From Candidatus Aminicenantes bacterium (GTDB lineage Bacteria > Acidobacteriota > Aminicenantia > UBA2199): 42,764 bases of DNA. The stretch is taken from assembly GCA_011049425.1 (NCBI GenBank), contig DSBM01000141.1, positions 126,969 to 169,732 of the forward strand, in the 5' to 3' direction. A model generated the notes under the pieces. It saw nothing but the letters and a program-made list of their open reading frames with translations. It was not told the origin of the DNA and ran no database searches. The position numbers and the translations under genes were made by a program. Position 1 is the stretch's first letter. Each line of letters opens with the position of its first letter. This document shows, in pieces, positions 32,672-41,327 of the stretch.

Positions 32672-34198
32672 ATGATCAGCCGTATTCGCAGCGCTTCGAT
32701 CTGCGGCCTCGAGGTTGTACCCATAGATGTTGAGGCCGGGTTCTCCCGCGGCATTCCGGGGATCACCATTGTGGGACTACCGGACGGTGCGGTACGGGAG
32801 AGCCGTGAACGTATCCGCTTCGCAGTCCGCCATGCGGGTTACGAGTTTCCCGCGGGGACAAAGATCGTAATCAATCTCAGTCCAGCTGATTTGCGCAAGG
32901 AAGGATCTTCATTCGACCTTCCCATGGCCGCCGCAGTGCTTTCCCACCAATTCCGCATCCATAACCGCTCACGATTAACCGACTTCCTCTACGCCGGGGA
33001 ACTCGACCTGGACGGATGCCTCAAGCCCATTCGCGGCGCTTTGAACCTGGCCATGTTTGCGCGCAAAAATGAATTGCGTGGCGTGGTGCTGCCCAGGGCC
33101 AATGCCGCTGAGGCTGCTCACGTAAACGGCATTGAAGTCTACGGCTTGAATGATTTGAGAACGGTCATGGCCTTTCTGCTTAATCAAAAAGAATTCACTC
33201 CTGAATCCGCGCAAATCATAAGCGTTTGCGGCAACACAAAAGCTGACTTCAAATACATCCACGGACAATATGCTGCCAAACGGGTATTGGAGATTGCAGC
33301 CGCCGGATTTCACAATGTGATGATGGTCGGTCCCCCGGGATCGGGAAAATCCATGTTGGCCAAATCCCTGCCATCCATACTACCGGGAATGACCCGGGAA
33401 GAAATCCTGGAAACCTCTTTGATCTACAGTGTTGCCGGCCTCCTCAACCGCAGCGGCGGTCTGAAGAGTGAGCGGCCTTTTCGCTCGCCTCACCATACGA
33501 TCTCCGCTGTGGGCATCAGCGGCGGGGGAAAACACCCCGCCCCTGGAGAAATCTCCCTGGCCCACAATGGTGTTCTGTTCCTGGATGAATTGCCGCTTTT
33601 CCGCCGCTCAGCGCTGGAAGTCTTGCGCCAGCCCATGGAAGATGGTTGCATCACCATCTCCCGTGCCCTGACTTCAGCCACATTCCCCGCCCGTTTCATG
33701 CTGGTGGCAGCCATGAATCCCTGGTTTGAAAGCAGCCCGGACGTGAGTCAAGCGGGAACCAACATGAACCGGCGTCATTACCACAACCGCATCAGCCGCC
33801 CCTTACTGGACCGTTTCGACTTACAGATCGAAGTGCCCAGGGTTCCCGTTCAGCACATCGCCGCCGGTCAAACGGCGGAAGCATCCAGCCTGATTCGCCA
33901 ACGGGTGGATCAAGCTAGAAATATCCAATTGAAACGCTTCCAGAAGGAACATGCAGTACATATCTTTGCCAACGGCCAGATGGAAAACCCGCAGATTCAG
34001 CGCCACTGCAGGCTTTCCCAAGAGGCGGAACGTTTTCTGCAAACAGCGGTGGAGCGCTTCCGCTTAAGTGCCAGGGCCTATTTTCGCATTCTTAAAACAG
34101 GCCGTACCATTGCGGACCTGGAAAATGCGGCACAAATCAGCAGCCGTCATATCCAAGAGGCCCTGCAATACCGCTCGCAGCCCCTATTCAATGATTGA
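32672..34198 (+). CDS. yifB: YifB/ComM family AAA+ ATPase (magnesium chelatase-like)
   Basis: 508 residues in the YifB order. The N-terminal Lon-like domain has VEAGFSRGIPGITIVGLPD and FDLPMAAAVL. The AAA+ domain has Walker A GPPGSGKS (220-227), RPFRSPHHTISAVGISGGG, Walker B VLFLDELPLF and the C-terminal lid segment. ComM, a member of the family, drives branch migration in natural transformation. In most YifB proteins a cysteine-rich segment NPCPCG...C follows the sensor region. Here the segment reads NPWFESSPDV and has no cysteines. The gene has a strong promoter and ribosome-binding site and ends in an 11-base convergent overlap with the 34188 gene. Confidence 0.9.
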   Translation: MISRIRSASICGLEVVPIDVEAGFSRGIPGITIVGLPDGAVRESRERIRFAVRHAGYEFPAGTKIVINLSPADLRKEGSSFDLPMAAAVLSHQFRIHNRSRLTDFLYAGELDLDGCLKPIRGALNLAMFARKNELRGVVLPRANAAEAAHVNGIEVYGLNDLRTVMAFLLNQKEFTPESAQIISVCGNTKADFKYIHGQYAAKRVLEIAAAGFHNVMMVGPPGSGKSMLAKSLPSILPGMTREEILETSLIYSVAGLLNRSGGLKSERPFRSPHHTISAVGISGGGKHPAPGEISLAHNGVLFLDELPLFRRSALEVLRQPMEDGCITISRALTSATFPARFMLVAAMNPWFESSPDVSQAGTNMNRRHYHNRISRPLLDRFDLQIEVPRVPVQHIAAGQTAEASSLIRQRVDQARNIQLKRFQKEHAVHIFANGQMENPQIQRHCRLSQEAERFLQTAVERFRLSARAYFRILKTGRTIADLENAAQISSRHIQEALQYRSQPLFND

Positions 34199-34799
34199 AT
34201 TCTTTTCGGCATACCCCGGGAAAAGCTCTAACCACAAGCATCAGGACGAATACCGGCGCCAGACTTCCGGCGGCAAATCCCCACCCCACCACCAGCGCGG
34301 TCATCATCACGTAGGCAATTATCGGCCAGGGTGCCTGCCATGCCAGAACAACGCCCACTGCCACAAACGGCAACAGCGTAAGCAATTCCAGGCCCATCCG
34401 TTTTATACGCCAATTCCTCACAAGCCGGCGGCGTTTTTCAGAGGACAAGGGCGTTTCAAAATCTGCGGCCAGAAAGTCCAGTGCGGCCGGCCACCACGGT
34501 TGAAAGATCCTGTTACGGCGCGGAAGCGCTTTGGGGGTTTCATAAAGAAAAAGCGAAACCAGACGCCACTCTCTGCTCCGCAGCGCAGGCCCGGCGCAAC
34601 CATATACCAACGCAGGGATCGGCAACATACAGAAAAACCACTCGTATGATACCAATCTACCCAGTACCAACATCGCGGAGAGCGCAAGCACGGCAGCCAG
34701 TGTCACTACAGCGCGTATTCCCATATAGGTAATCAATTCACGGATATGATGACTGAGAAATCGAAGCGCGATCTGTAGGGGTGAATCACTCATTTTCAT
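34188..34799 (-). CDS. Hypothetical integral membrane protein
   Basis: 203 residues, not recognised. Hydrophobic segments lie at about 22-45, 50-68, 142-160 and 165-190, with a charged middle part (70-135) that contains a basic stretch SEKRRRLVRNWRIKR. The ATG at 34799 has GGGAG seven bases upstream; a second ATG is two codons downstream. It is the third gene of the murGJ-mraY operon, starting 13 bases after the mraY stop. Placement suggests a possible accessory role in cell wall assembly, but no domain supports it. Confidence 0.65.
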   Translation of the reverse strand: MKMSDSPLQIALRFLSHHIRELITYMGIRAVVTLAAVLALSAMLVLGRLVSYEWFFCMLPIPALVYGCAGPALRSREWRLVSLFLYETPKALPRRNRIFQPWWPAALDFLAADFETPLSSEKRRRLVRNWRIKRMGLELLTLLPFVAVGVVLAWQAPWPIIAYVMMTALVVGWGFAAGSLAPVFVLMLVVRAFPGVCRKEFNH

Positions 34800-34812
34800 G
34801 TGGGGTCTCCCG

Positions 34813-35910
34813 TTATCGCAGTTTGATACTGATGAGGCTGATCAGGGCAAACAACACGGAAACAATCCAGAAGCGGATCACGATCTTGGGCTCGGCAATG
34901 CCCAGGAATTGAAAGGTGTGATGAATGGGCGCACGGTAAAAGATGCGACGTTTCAGCCACTTAATCCCCACGTAATCCTGGATAAACACGGAAAGAAACT
35001 CAAGAACGAAAATCCCGCCGGCAATAATAAACAGCAATTCCTTTTTCAGCATAACCGCAGTGGTTCCAATGACTCCGCCGAGAAACATGGCTCCCGTATC
35101 CCCCATGAAAATCTGAGCCGGATAAGTGTTAAACCACAGAAACGCCGCCAGCCCTCCCACCAGCGCAGCCATGGCGACAACCAGTTCCCCTGATCCGGGA
35201 ACGAATGGGTATAAAAGGTAATCCGCGATAACCGAATTCCCGATAATGTAAGCGAATATGGCGTAAACCGCCGCCAGCAAAGCCACGGGAACCGTGGCCA
35301 GGCCGTCCAGTCCGTCCGCGAAGTTCACTGAATTCGATATGGCGATCACGGTGAGAATCACAAAAGGATAATAGAAAAATCCCAGGTCCACGGCGGGGTT
35401 TTTAAAAAAAGGAACAAACAGGCCTCGGGCGATTTCGGCTGGAAAGGGCGTGCTTTCCGGGGACAGGACCAACCATGCCAGGATCAAGCCGAACACGGCT
35501 TGAAAAAACAACTTGGCGGCGCGGCTGAGCCCGGCATCACTGTGGCCGCGCATGTGCTTCAGGTAGTCGTCAAAGAAACCGAGGGAAACAAACCAGAAGG
35601 AAGCAAACACCACAATCCCCACGAACATGTTGTCCAATCGGCACCACAACAACACCGCCACGAGAAAAGCCAGAAAAATAATCAGCCCCCCCATGGTGGG
35701 AGTACCTTCTTTATCACGACTGGATATGTCTCCGTAATCCCTGATACGGTCACGGAAACGAAGCTGAAAAATGATGTTGATTAAATGCCGGCCGAGGAAC
35801 ACGCCCATGACAAATGCCGTCAACATGGCCAGAAGGGCACGGAAACTGATGTAGCCGAAAAGGCGCTGCCCGGGAATCGATCCCATCCAATCAATAAGCC
35901 AATGAACCAT
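34813..35910 (-). CDS. mraY: Phospho-N-acetylmuramoyl-pentapeptide transferase MraY
   Basis: 365 residues, about ten membrane segments. Catalytic and metal-binding aspartates are visible: D114-D115 in FFDDYLK and the NFADGLDG segment (196-203). Other features are the GTPTMGG motif (69-75), the MGDTGA motif (269-274) and the C-terminal APIHHTFQ (327-334). MraY joins the UDP-MurNAc-pentapeptide to undecaprenyl phosphate, forming lipid I on the inner side of the membrane. In most MraY proteins the last motif contains three histidines followed by F-E; here the third histidine is a threonine and the E is Q. The ATG is two bases after the stop of the MurG-MurJ fusion, so the lipid I, lipid II and flippase genes form one unit. 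Confidence 0.94.
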   Translation of the reverse strand: MVHWLIDWMGSIPGQRLFGYISFRALLAMLTAFVMGVFLGRHLINIIFQLRFRDRIRDYGDISSRDKEGTPTMGGLIIFLAFLVAVLLWCRLDNMFVGIVVFASFWFVSLGFFDDYLKHMRGHSDAGLSRAAKLFFQAVFGLILAWLVLSPESTPFPAEIARGLFVPFFKNPAVDLGFFYYPFVILTVIAISNSVNFADGLDGLATVPVALLAAVYAIFAYIIGNSVIADYLLYPFVPGSGELVVAMAALVGGLAAFLWFNTYPAQIFMGDTGAMFLGGVIGTTAVMLKKELLFIIAGGIFVLEFLSVFIQDYVGIKWLKRRIFYRAPIHHTFQFLGIAEPKIVIRFWIVSVLFALISLISIKLR

Positions 35911-35912
35911 GT

Positions 35913-38900
35913 TTAACCGATCTCCTCATAAATCCGGCGGATCAAGGCCTTGAGCCGGAACTCGGGCTGCAGGTTGTTGGACGTGATCAACACGCGGGCA
36001 ATCAATTCTTTTACCTCTTCCCCGGTCAGGTGGCCACGGCGATGAAAGGAGAGCAATAATTCCAGCAATCCCTCGCGAACACATGAATTGGGATGCAGGA
36101 AAAACGCTTCCATGCTATCCAGATCTTTTTTTGCTCCATGAGTGGCCACCAGTTTCATGGCGGCAAGGCACTCCTCTACCCCGCCGCGACGCAAGCGTTC
36201 TCTCACCAGGTCGCTGAAATCCGCATAATCCTCGTCCGACAATGTCAGTGTCAGGTGCTTGAGTGTAGCCACCCTCACCTCGTAATAGGAGTCCTGCAGA
36301 AGGCGGCGAAACAGTTGCTGCCATTCCGGATCCCAACTCTTCATTTGTGACAATGCCGTCAAGGCATTACGCCGGATAAACCCTTTCTCCCGGGTATTGC
36401 GGAGGAGGTTGACGAGCAGAGACACTTTTGATGTATCCTGAAACAAGCCGATCAGCTTGACGCCCACGTTGCGTATTTCCCATTCCGGGCTGGAACAATA
36501 CAGATTGATCTTATAATGGAAATCACGGCGATAGGTGTTGGGATCGCCGGAAACCCTTTCCAGGAAACGGAAAGGCGAGAGCATGGAAATGGGAGGCTGA
36601 ACGGATGGCCGCAACCAGCGATTGCGAAAGAAAAGGATCTCGGTGTTCTTCAACAACAGCGAGGAGAGAAAATAGACGGCTATGCCGACAAAGGAAAGTG
36701 AAAGCAGGGTCACTGTATGTTCCAGGACCCGGGATTCAAAAACAATGCGGGCAAACAGTTGGCGGGACTCCGCCAGAACGATCACCATCATCAGTGCCGC
36801 CCCCGCGGTCTTGGCCAGGCTGGTGACCAATTGCTTCGATTCCACGTGGATTTCGTCACCAAGTAAGCGTTGGCGCAACACCACGATGCGGATCAGCGCA
36901 AACCCCATATAGGAAATGGATGCGGCCAGCGCCAGGCCGGCATAACCCAGTGATGTTCTAACCAGCAATATGGCCAGAATGATATTGACGGCCAACATAA
37001 AGAAGTTGAGTTTCATGGAAGTCTTGATATCCAGACGCGCAGAAAATATGCGTACCGTGAGAGAATGGATTCCCCACCCCACCAGACCGATGGCGTAAAA
37101 CTGCAAGGCGTATGCCGTACGGCTTACGGCCAGCGAATCGAAACTGTGGCGCTGCAGCAGCAATGAAACCAGTGGATTGGCCAGGTAGATCATTAAAATG
37201 GATACCGGAACCAAGAGAAACAGATTGATACGGATGCCGTCTACGAAAAGGCGCTTAGCCCTCTCACGGTCGAACAGGGCGATTTTTGCGGAAAACTGCC
37301 GCAGGATGACACTGTTTATGGCCTGAGAAATCACGGCAAAAGGCAAGCTGAATATGCGGCGTGAGAAATACAGGAAAGAGATTGAACCACTCGGCAGGAC
37401 AGAAGCCAGCGATTGATTCACGATTTCAGAGGTATTGGACAAAAACACATCCAGGGAAATGGGTCCAAGTTGCCGATAGTATTTCTTGTTGACGGTACTG
37501 GAGAGATGGATCCTGGGCCGATGGAAAAAACCCAGGGCCGGCTGGCGCAGGATGCGCAACGTGAACGGTATGAGAAAAAGGATCTGCAACAGTCCGCCCA
37601 GCAATACGCCGGCAGCCAGGGAATATACACCCAGCCATGCGTGTCCCATGAGAATTCCTGCGATGGTGCCGATTGAAAAAAGGGCGGCGGATGATTCCGC
37701 CAATCCAAAACGACTGAACGCTTTCAGCCACACCCCGAGTATGGCGGCCACGGTTACCAGAAACAGGTATGGAAACATCAGGCGCGTCATATTCACGGTA
37801 AGCCCCACGATGCCCTTGGCGACGAAACCCGGGTACAACAAACGGATCAGCATGGGGGTGACCAGAATACCGCTGACGGTCAGCAACAGGGAAATCAGCA
37901 GGGTAAAGTTGATAAGAGAAGATGATGCCTCCCAGGTCTTTTTGCGGGAACTGCGGTGAAAAAGTCGCAGAAAAATCGGCAGAAAGGCGTTATCGAGGGC
38001 GTTCTCCGCCACAATGCGGCGCATGAAGTTCGAAACGGTCAACCCCACGGCGAATACATCCATTGCGCGGCCGGCCCCGAAAACTGCTGCGGAGACCATT
38101 TCCCGAACAAAACCACTGAGCCGTGAAAAAATGATCCCCAGAGATGAACCCATCATCATGGATGTGGTGGATTTCAAGTCACGAATACTTGTGATCTTCT
38201 CCTGGTAACTTTTGAGTAAAAGCGTGTGCGTTCCAACCTCGACGATATCCCCGGCAACCAATTCAGCCCATTTCTGGACCGGCTCCTTGTTCACCCGCAC
38301 CGGACCCCGCTTGGGTTTAATGACCAGTCGTTCCCCGCCGCCAAGTTGGCGGATTTCCGCCATGGCTTCGACTCCCCCGGAATCCAGGCTGATATCACTC
38401 CACAGCGTGTTGCCTACCGTGGTGGCTTCAAACACCAGCTCATGAGTGAGTTCGGTCTCGGATTCCTGCAGATAGAACACACGAATTTCCCTTTCCTCTG
38501 CTTGCGGATGGCCGCTCGCCAGGGTATCAATCTCCTCAAGAATTTTTAAATTGCTTTCCCGCGGGTCTGTTACTTTCAGGGCATTGCGCATCGATTGCAG
38601 AACCGCATCATCATCGAGCAATTCAGTGATCGACTGAAACAGCGCGACTTCCGGAACTTCCAGCTCTCTGCGTACCTCCGATGGGTTGACGACTTCATAG
38701 ACAACGCGGCAGCCGCCGGACTTTTCGACTTCAATGGCGTTCAGGATCTGGTGGTCACCTGGAAGATCGCTTTTGGGGATAACAATCGACGGTAACCCCA
38801 CGGTGGTGATCTCTTTAATGGTTCCCGCTCCGGCCCGGCATACCACCAGGTCGGCCACCGCGTAAATCTCATCGATATTATCAAAGTATTCACGAATGAT

Positions 38901-39683
38901 CAGGCGGCCGGGAATTTCGATGGGGCAGCCGATGCGTTCAAGCCCGCGAATGGTGTCGTCGTAAGCCTTGTACTCCCGGGAATACCCCCTGCCGGTGGAA
39001 AGAATCACGGTCAGATCTCTCCTGGCTATCAACATGGGCATGAGTTCGATCATGGCCTGGTTAATGGTACGGGCTCCACCGCTGCCGCCGAATACAAATA
39101 CCACCCGGTTGGTGTCCGGAATCAGCAACTTGCGCCGGATATCACCGACAGCTGATTCCGTAATGGCAAGGCGCAGGGGATAACCGGTAACCGCCACTTT
39201 TTCACTGGGGAAAAAACGGGCTGATGACGCAAATGACACCCCGATTCGACTGGCATACCTGGAGATCATGCGATTCAAGCGCCCGGGAACCGCATTCTGT
39301 TCGTGGACAAACACCTTGAGTTTCAATATGGAGGCCGCCAGCATCACCGGGGCCGCCACGTAGCCACCACTGCCCACCACGACATCCGGACGAAAACGCT
39401 TCAGAATAAAAAAGCTCTTTACCGTTCCCGCCAATATTACCGCCAATGCCCAAGCGGTTTTCAGGTTACGTACTTTTTGGGGCAAACCCATGGACGGTAC
39501 GGTCACAAAACCCATCGGCTGGGGCATTCTTGGAACAATGCGCGCCTCCGCGCCCCGCCGTGTTCCAATATAGAGAAAAGATGCCTGTGGATGTGCGGCT
39601 TTGATTGTTTCGTAGATGGCGATGTTGGGATATACGTGACCGCCGGTCCCGCCACCGGTAAACACGATCCTCTTGGCTGTCAT
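35913..39683 (-). CDS. murG-murJ: MurG-(FHA-like)-MurJ-(HEAT-like) fusion: lipid II synthase and flippase in one chain
   Basis: A single 1256-codon frame. Residues 1-392 are MurG: GGGTGGH (10-16), HEQNAVPG (127-134), GGSGGA (199-204), CRAGAGTIKEI (282-292) and DHQILNA (310-316). It adds GlcNAc to lipid I. Residues about 399-495 look like an FHA fold (WSDISLDSGG, RVNKEPV, AGDIVEVG), but the conserved phosphopeptide-binding residues are missing. Residues 503-1012 are MurJ: SRLSGFVRE (R521, R527), GAGRAMDVF (D542), NFMRRIVAENAL (R555, R556) and about 13-14 membrane segments. Residues 1053-1256 are paired helices of the HEAT type. The ATG at 39683 follows an extended -10 by ten bases, and mraY starts two bases after the stop. 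No stop or frame break joins the parts. Confidence 0.9.
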   Translation of the reverse strand: MTAKRIVFTGGGTGGHVYPNIAIYETIKAAHPQASFLYIGTRRGAEARIVPRMPQPMGFVTVPSMGLPQKVRNLKTAWALAVILAGTVKSFFILKRFRPDVVVGSGGYVAAPVMLAASILKLKVFVHEQNAVPGRLNRMISRYASRIGVSFASSARFFPSEKVAVTGYPLRLAITESAVGDIRRKLLIPDTNRVVFVFGGSGGARTINQAMIELMPMLIARRDLTVILSTGRGYSREYKAYDDTIRGLERIGCPIEIPGRLIIREYFDNIDEIYAVADLVVCRAGAGTIKEITTVGLPSIVIPKSDLPGDHQILNAIEVEKSGGCRVVYEVVNPSEVRRELEVPEVALFQSITELLDDDAVLQSMRNALKVTDPRESNLKILEEIDTLASGHPQAEEREIRVFYLQESETELTHELVFEATTVGNTLWSDISLDSGGVEAMAEIRQLGGGERLVIKPKRGPVRVNKEPVQKWAELVAGDIVEVGTHTLLLKSYQEKITSIRDLKSTTSMMMGSSLGIIFSRLSGFVREMVSAAVFGAGRAMDVFAVGLTVSNFMRRIVAENALDNAFLPIFLRLFHRSSRKKTWEASSSLINFTLLISLLLTVSGILVTPMLIRLLYPGFVAKGIVGLTVNMTRLMFPYLFLVTVAAILGVWLKAFSRFGLAESSAALFSIGTIAGILMGHAWLGVYSLAAGVLLGGLLQILFLIPFTLRILRQPALGFFHRPRIHLSSTVNKKYYRQLGPISLDVFLSNTSEIVNQSLASVLPSGSISFLYFSRRIFSLPFAVISQAINSVILRQFSAKIALFDRERAKRLFVDGIRINLFLLVPVSILMIYLANPLVSLLLQRHSFDSLAVSRTAYALQFYAIGLVGWGIHSLTVRIFSARLDIKTSMKLNFFMLAVNIILAILLVRTSLGYAGLALAASISYMGFALIRIVVLRQRLLGDEIHVESKQLVTSLAKTAGAALMMVIVLAESRQLFARIVFESRVLEHTVTLLSLSFVGIAVYFLSSLLLKNTEILFFRNRWLRPSVQPPISMLSPFRFLERVSGDPNTYRRDFHYKINLYCSSPEWEIRNVGVKLIGLFQDTSKVSLLVNLLRNTREKGFIRRNALTALSQMKSWDPEWQQLFRRLLQDSYYEVRVATLKHLTLTLSDEDYADFSDLVRERLRRGGVEECLAAMKLVATHGAKKDLDSMEAFFLHPNSCVREGLLELLLSFHRRGHLTGEEVKELIARVLITSNNLQPEFRLKALIRRIYEEIG

Positions 39684-39693
39684 ATTGCCTGCC

Positions 39694-39702
39694 AGTATAC
39701 CA
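39694..39702 (-). promoter_or_regulatory. Extended -10 promoter of the murGJ-mraY operon
   Basis: On the minus strand TGGTATACT, hexamer at 39694-39699, closely resembles the TGGTATAAT before the GT4 gene. It ends ten bases from the ATG at 39683. A good -35 is not visible. Confidence 0.45.
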
Positions 39703-39796
39703 CAGGCGACAAGGTTTTTACACGAAGTCGGCCACTGGATTTACTCGTGGGCGGAACGCCATGTCGATAACTTCCTCGAGCGCATCTTGTCAGAAT

Positions 39797-40855
39797 TCAA
39801 GCCACAACAGGAGGCTGCAACAGGTGGGCGATGTAGTCGGCATAGAGACGCACAACGGGCAATGTTCGACTGGAAAAGTCACGGAAAGGCGGGTTGAAAC
39901 GTGCGACCCGGCGGATCAATTCCGTCGGCTCATCCCCCAGGGACATTCCCCGCAGGCGATTTTCATACGGACTCAAATCGTCCATCACAGCTGCGATGCC
40001 GTCATGAAAGTGTTTGGATTCGATACGGCCATCCCGATAGGCCCGCAGCATGCCGTGAGCCACCACATTGACCGGCAGTATCTTCACCAAGTCCAGACAT
40101 GCTTTGCGGGTTTGTTCCGCCAGGGAGCGACGGTCGATATGCGTCAACGAGGACACGTTCAGGGGCATCCCGAAAGAGACATAAACATCACCTATATGGC
40201 GGAACATCTTCAATGAATCTCGAACGTGCAGGGTCAAGGGTCCGCTGCGGCGCCGGATCATTTCCCGGTCTTCTCGAACCTTCGCGTAATCTACGTTCAC
40301 CGGAACAATAAAAACCGGAGGTATCTTCTCATCTCCATGTCCTTTTTGTACTCGGGCATATTCCAGCACGGCTTCAAAAACCGCCGGAAAAAAAGGTCCG
40401 TGGCAATGATGGTCGGAAATGCACCGACGCGTGCCTTCGGGAAACACCAGAACCGACCTGCGCGTTTCGAGCAAAGAAAAAACGGAGTCCCGCAATTGCC
40501 GGGCAGACAGGATCAGATCCCGGCGATTGCGGGGACGTCGGATCAGGAAACCGCCGGCCCGCTCCACGATACCCTGAAAAAAACGACCGCGAACCAGATT
40601 GTCGCCCATGCCGACCCAGGGCACTTCCATTCCGGATATGGTCAATGCCACCTGAATGCCCGTGGTTTCCCAAAGACTCTTGTGCAAAGCGGCGTAAAGA
40701 AATACCGCCCCCTTGTCCTCTGTTTTTTTCAATTCCGGATTAAACTCCAGGTGGGGGCGGCACCACAAGCGAAACCCCCAAATCCCGAACCGTCTCGCCA
40801 ATCCAAAGATCAACCGGTTGCGGGGCGGGATATGGGTTTTGCGGCTTCTGTGCAT
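39797..40855 (-). CDS. PlsB/PlsC-type glycerolipid acyltransferase
   Basis: 352 residues from the ATG at 40855, chosen because the promoter covers the earlier in-frame TTG at 40927. The acyltransferase fold shows the catalytic H58 in HKSLWE, FFQGIVERAGGFLIRRPRN (motif II) and FPEGTRR (138-144, motif III). Such enzymes acylate glycerol-3-phosphate or lysophosphatidic acid. The HX4D motif normally ends in aspartate; here E63 takes that place. The length and the order of motifs are closer to the PlsB-like branch than to the smaller PlsC. No strong membrane anchor is present. A 113-base spacer separates it from the murGJ start. Confidence 0.72.
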   Translation of the reverse strand: MHRSRKTHIPPRNRLIFGLARRFGIWGFRLWCRPHLEFNPELKKTEDKGAVFLYAALHKSLWETTGIQVALTISGMEVPWVGMGDNLVRGRFFQGIVERAGGFLIRRPRNRRDLILSARQLRDSVFSLLETRRSVLVFPEGTRRCISDHHCHGPFFPAVFEAVLEYARVQKGHGDEKIPPVFIVPVNVDYAKVREDREMIRRRSGPLTLHVRDSLKMFRHIGDVYVSFGMPLNVSSLTHIDRRSLAEQTRKACLDLVKILPVNVVAHGMLRAYRDGRIESKHFHDGIAAVMDDLSPYENRLRGMSLGDEPTELIRRVARFNPPFRDFSSRTLPVVRLYADYIAHLLQPPVVA

Positions 40856-40874
40856 GGATTTCCAAATATCGTTG

Positions 40875-40903
40875 ATTGTAGCACCATTCAGTGAAGTTGG
40901 CAA
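40875..40903 (-). promoter_or_regulatory. Promoter of the acyltransferase gene
   Basis: On the minus strand TTGCCA (40898-40903) and TACAAT (40875-40880), spacer 17, with an extended TGC. The leader is about 13 bases before the ATG at 40855. Confidence 0.65.
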
Positions 40904-41060
40904 AGACGATTCCCCCTGTTCCGGCAATTGGGAGAATCGCTTTATTCTGGTAAGAAAGAGGTTTTATGACATCTTGACTTGATCCCGCAGCCTTGACCAC
41001 CATGCCTGATTTTTTTTGTTGCCGCTCTCTTGCCAAAATTTCCGCTTTGGATTCCTTGAA

Positions 41061-41327
41061 TCACCCATCCCGAGCCGGCGTGCAGGGAACGGGGCAAGCA
41101 TTGGAGAAACGGGCGCACAACACCACGGATCCCGCCTGGGCTGACATCGAAAAACATTGATGCACCACCTGGAACACTTTGACGTCCTCCCCGGCGATCA
41201 TGGTGCTCATGGGACCGGGATACACGGCAATTCCCGGCACAGATAACCCATCAACAAACAACTTAACCCGTTCACCCACCGCATCCGATCCCAGTGGGTA
41301 GAAATTCAATTCAGCCTGGATATGCAC
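41061..41327 (-). CDS. YkoF-like thiamine/HMP-binding small protein
   Basis: 88 residues starting from a GTG at 41327 with GGGGGTG upstream. The start HIQAELNFYPLG, the segment VYPGPMSTMIAGEDVKVFQVV (in parts) and the end SVVLCARFSNACP match the one-domain YkoF / MTH1187-like proteins, which bind thiamine or hydroxymethylpyrimidine as homo-oligomers. The longer in-frame reading begins inside the methyltransferase gene and is not needed. The gene overlaps the methyltransferase stop by 22 bases and is the last of the thiN operon. The neighbourhood supports a thiamine-related role. About 200 bases without a clear feature separate it from the acyltransferase gene. Confidence 0.72.
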   Translation of the reverse strand: MHIQAELNFYPLGSDAVGERVKLFVDGLSVPGIAVYPGPMSTMIAGEDVKVFQVVHQCFSMSAQAGSVVLCARFSNACPVPCTPARDG

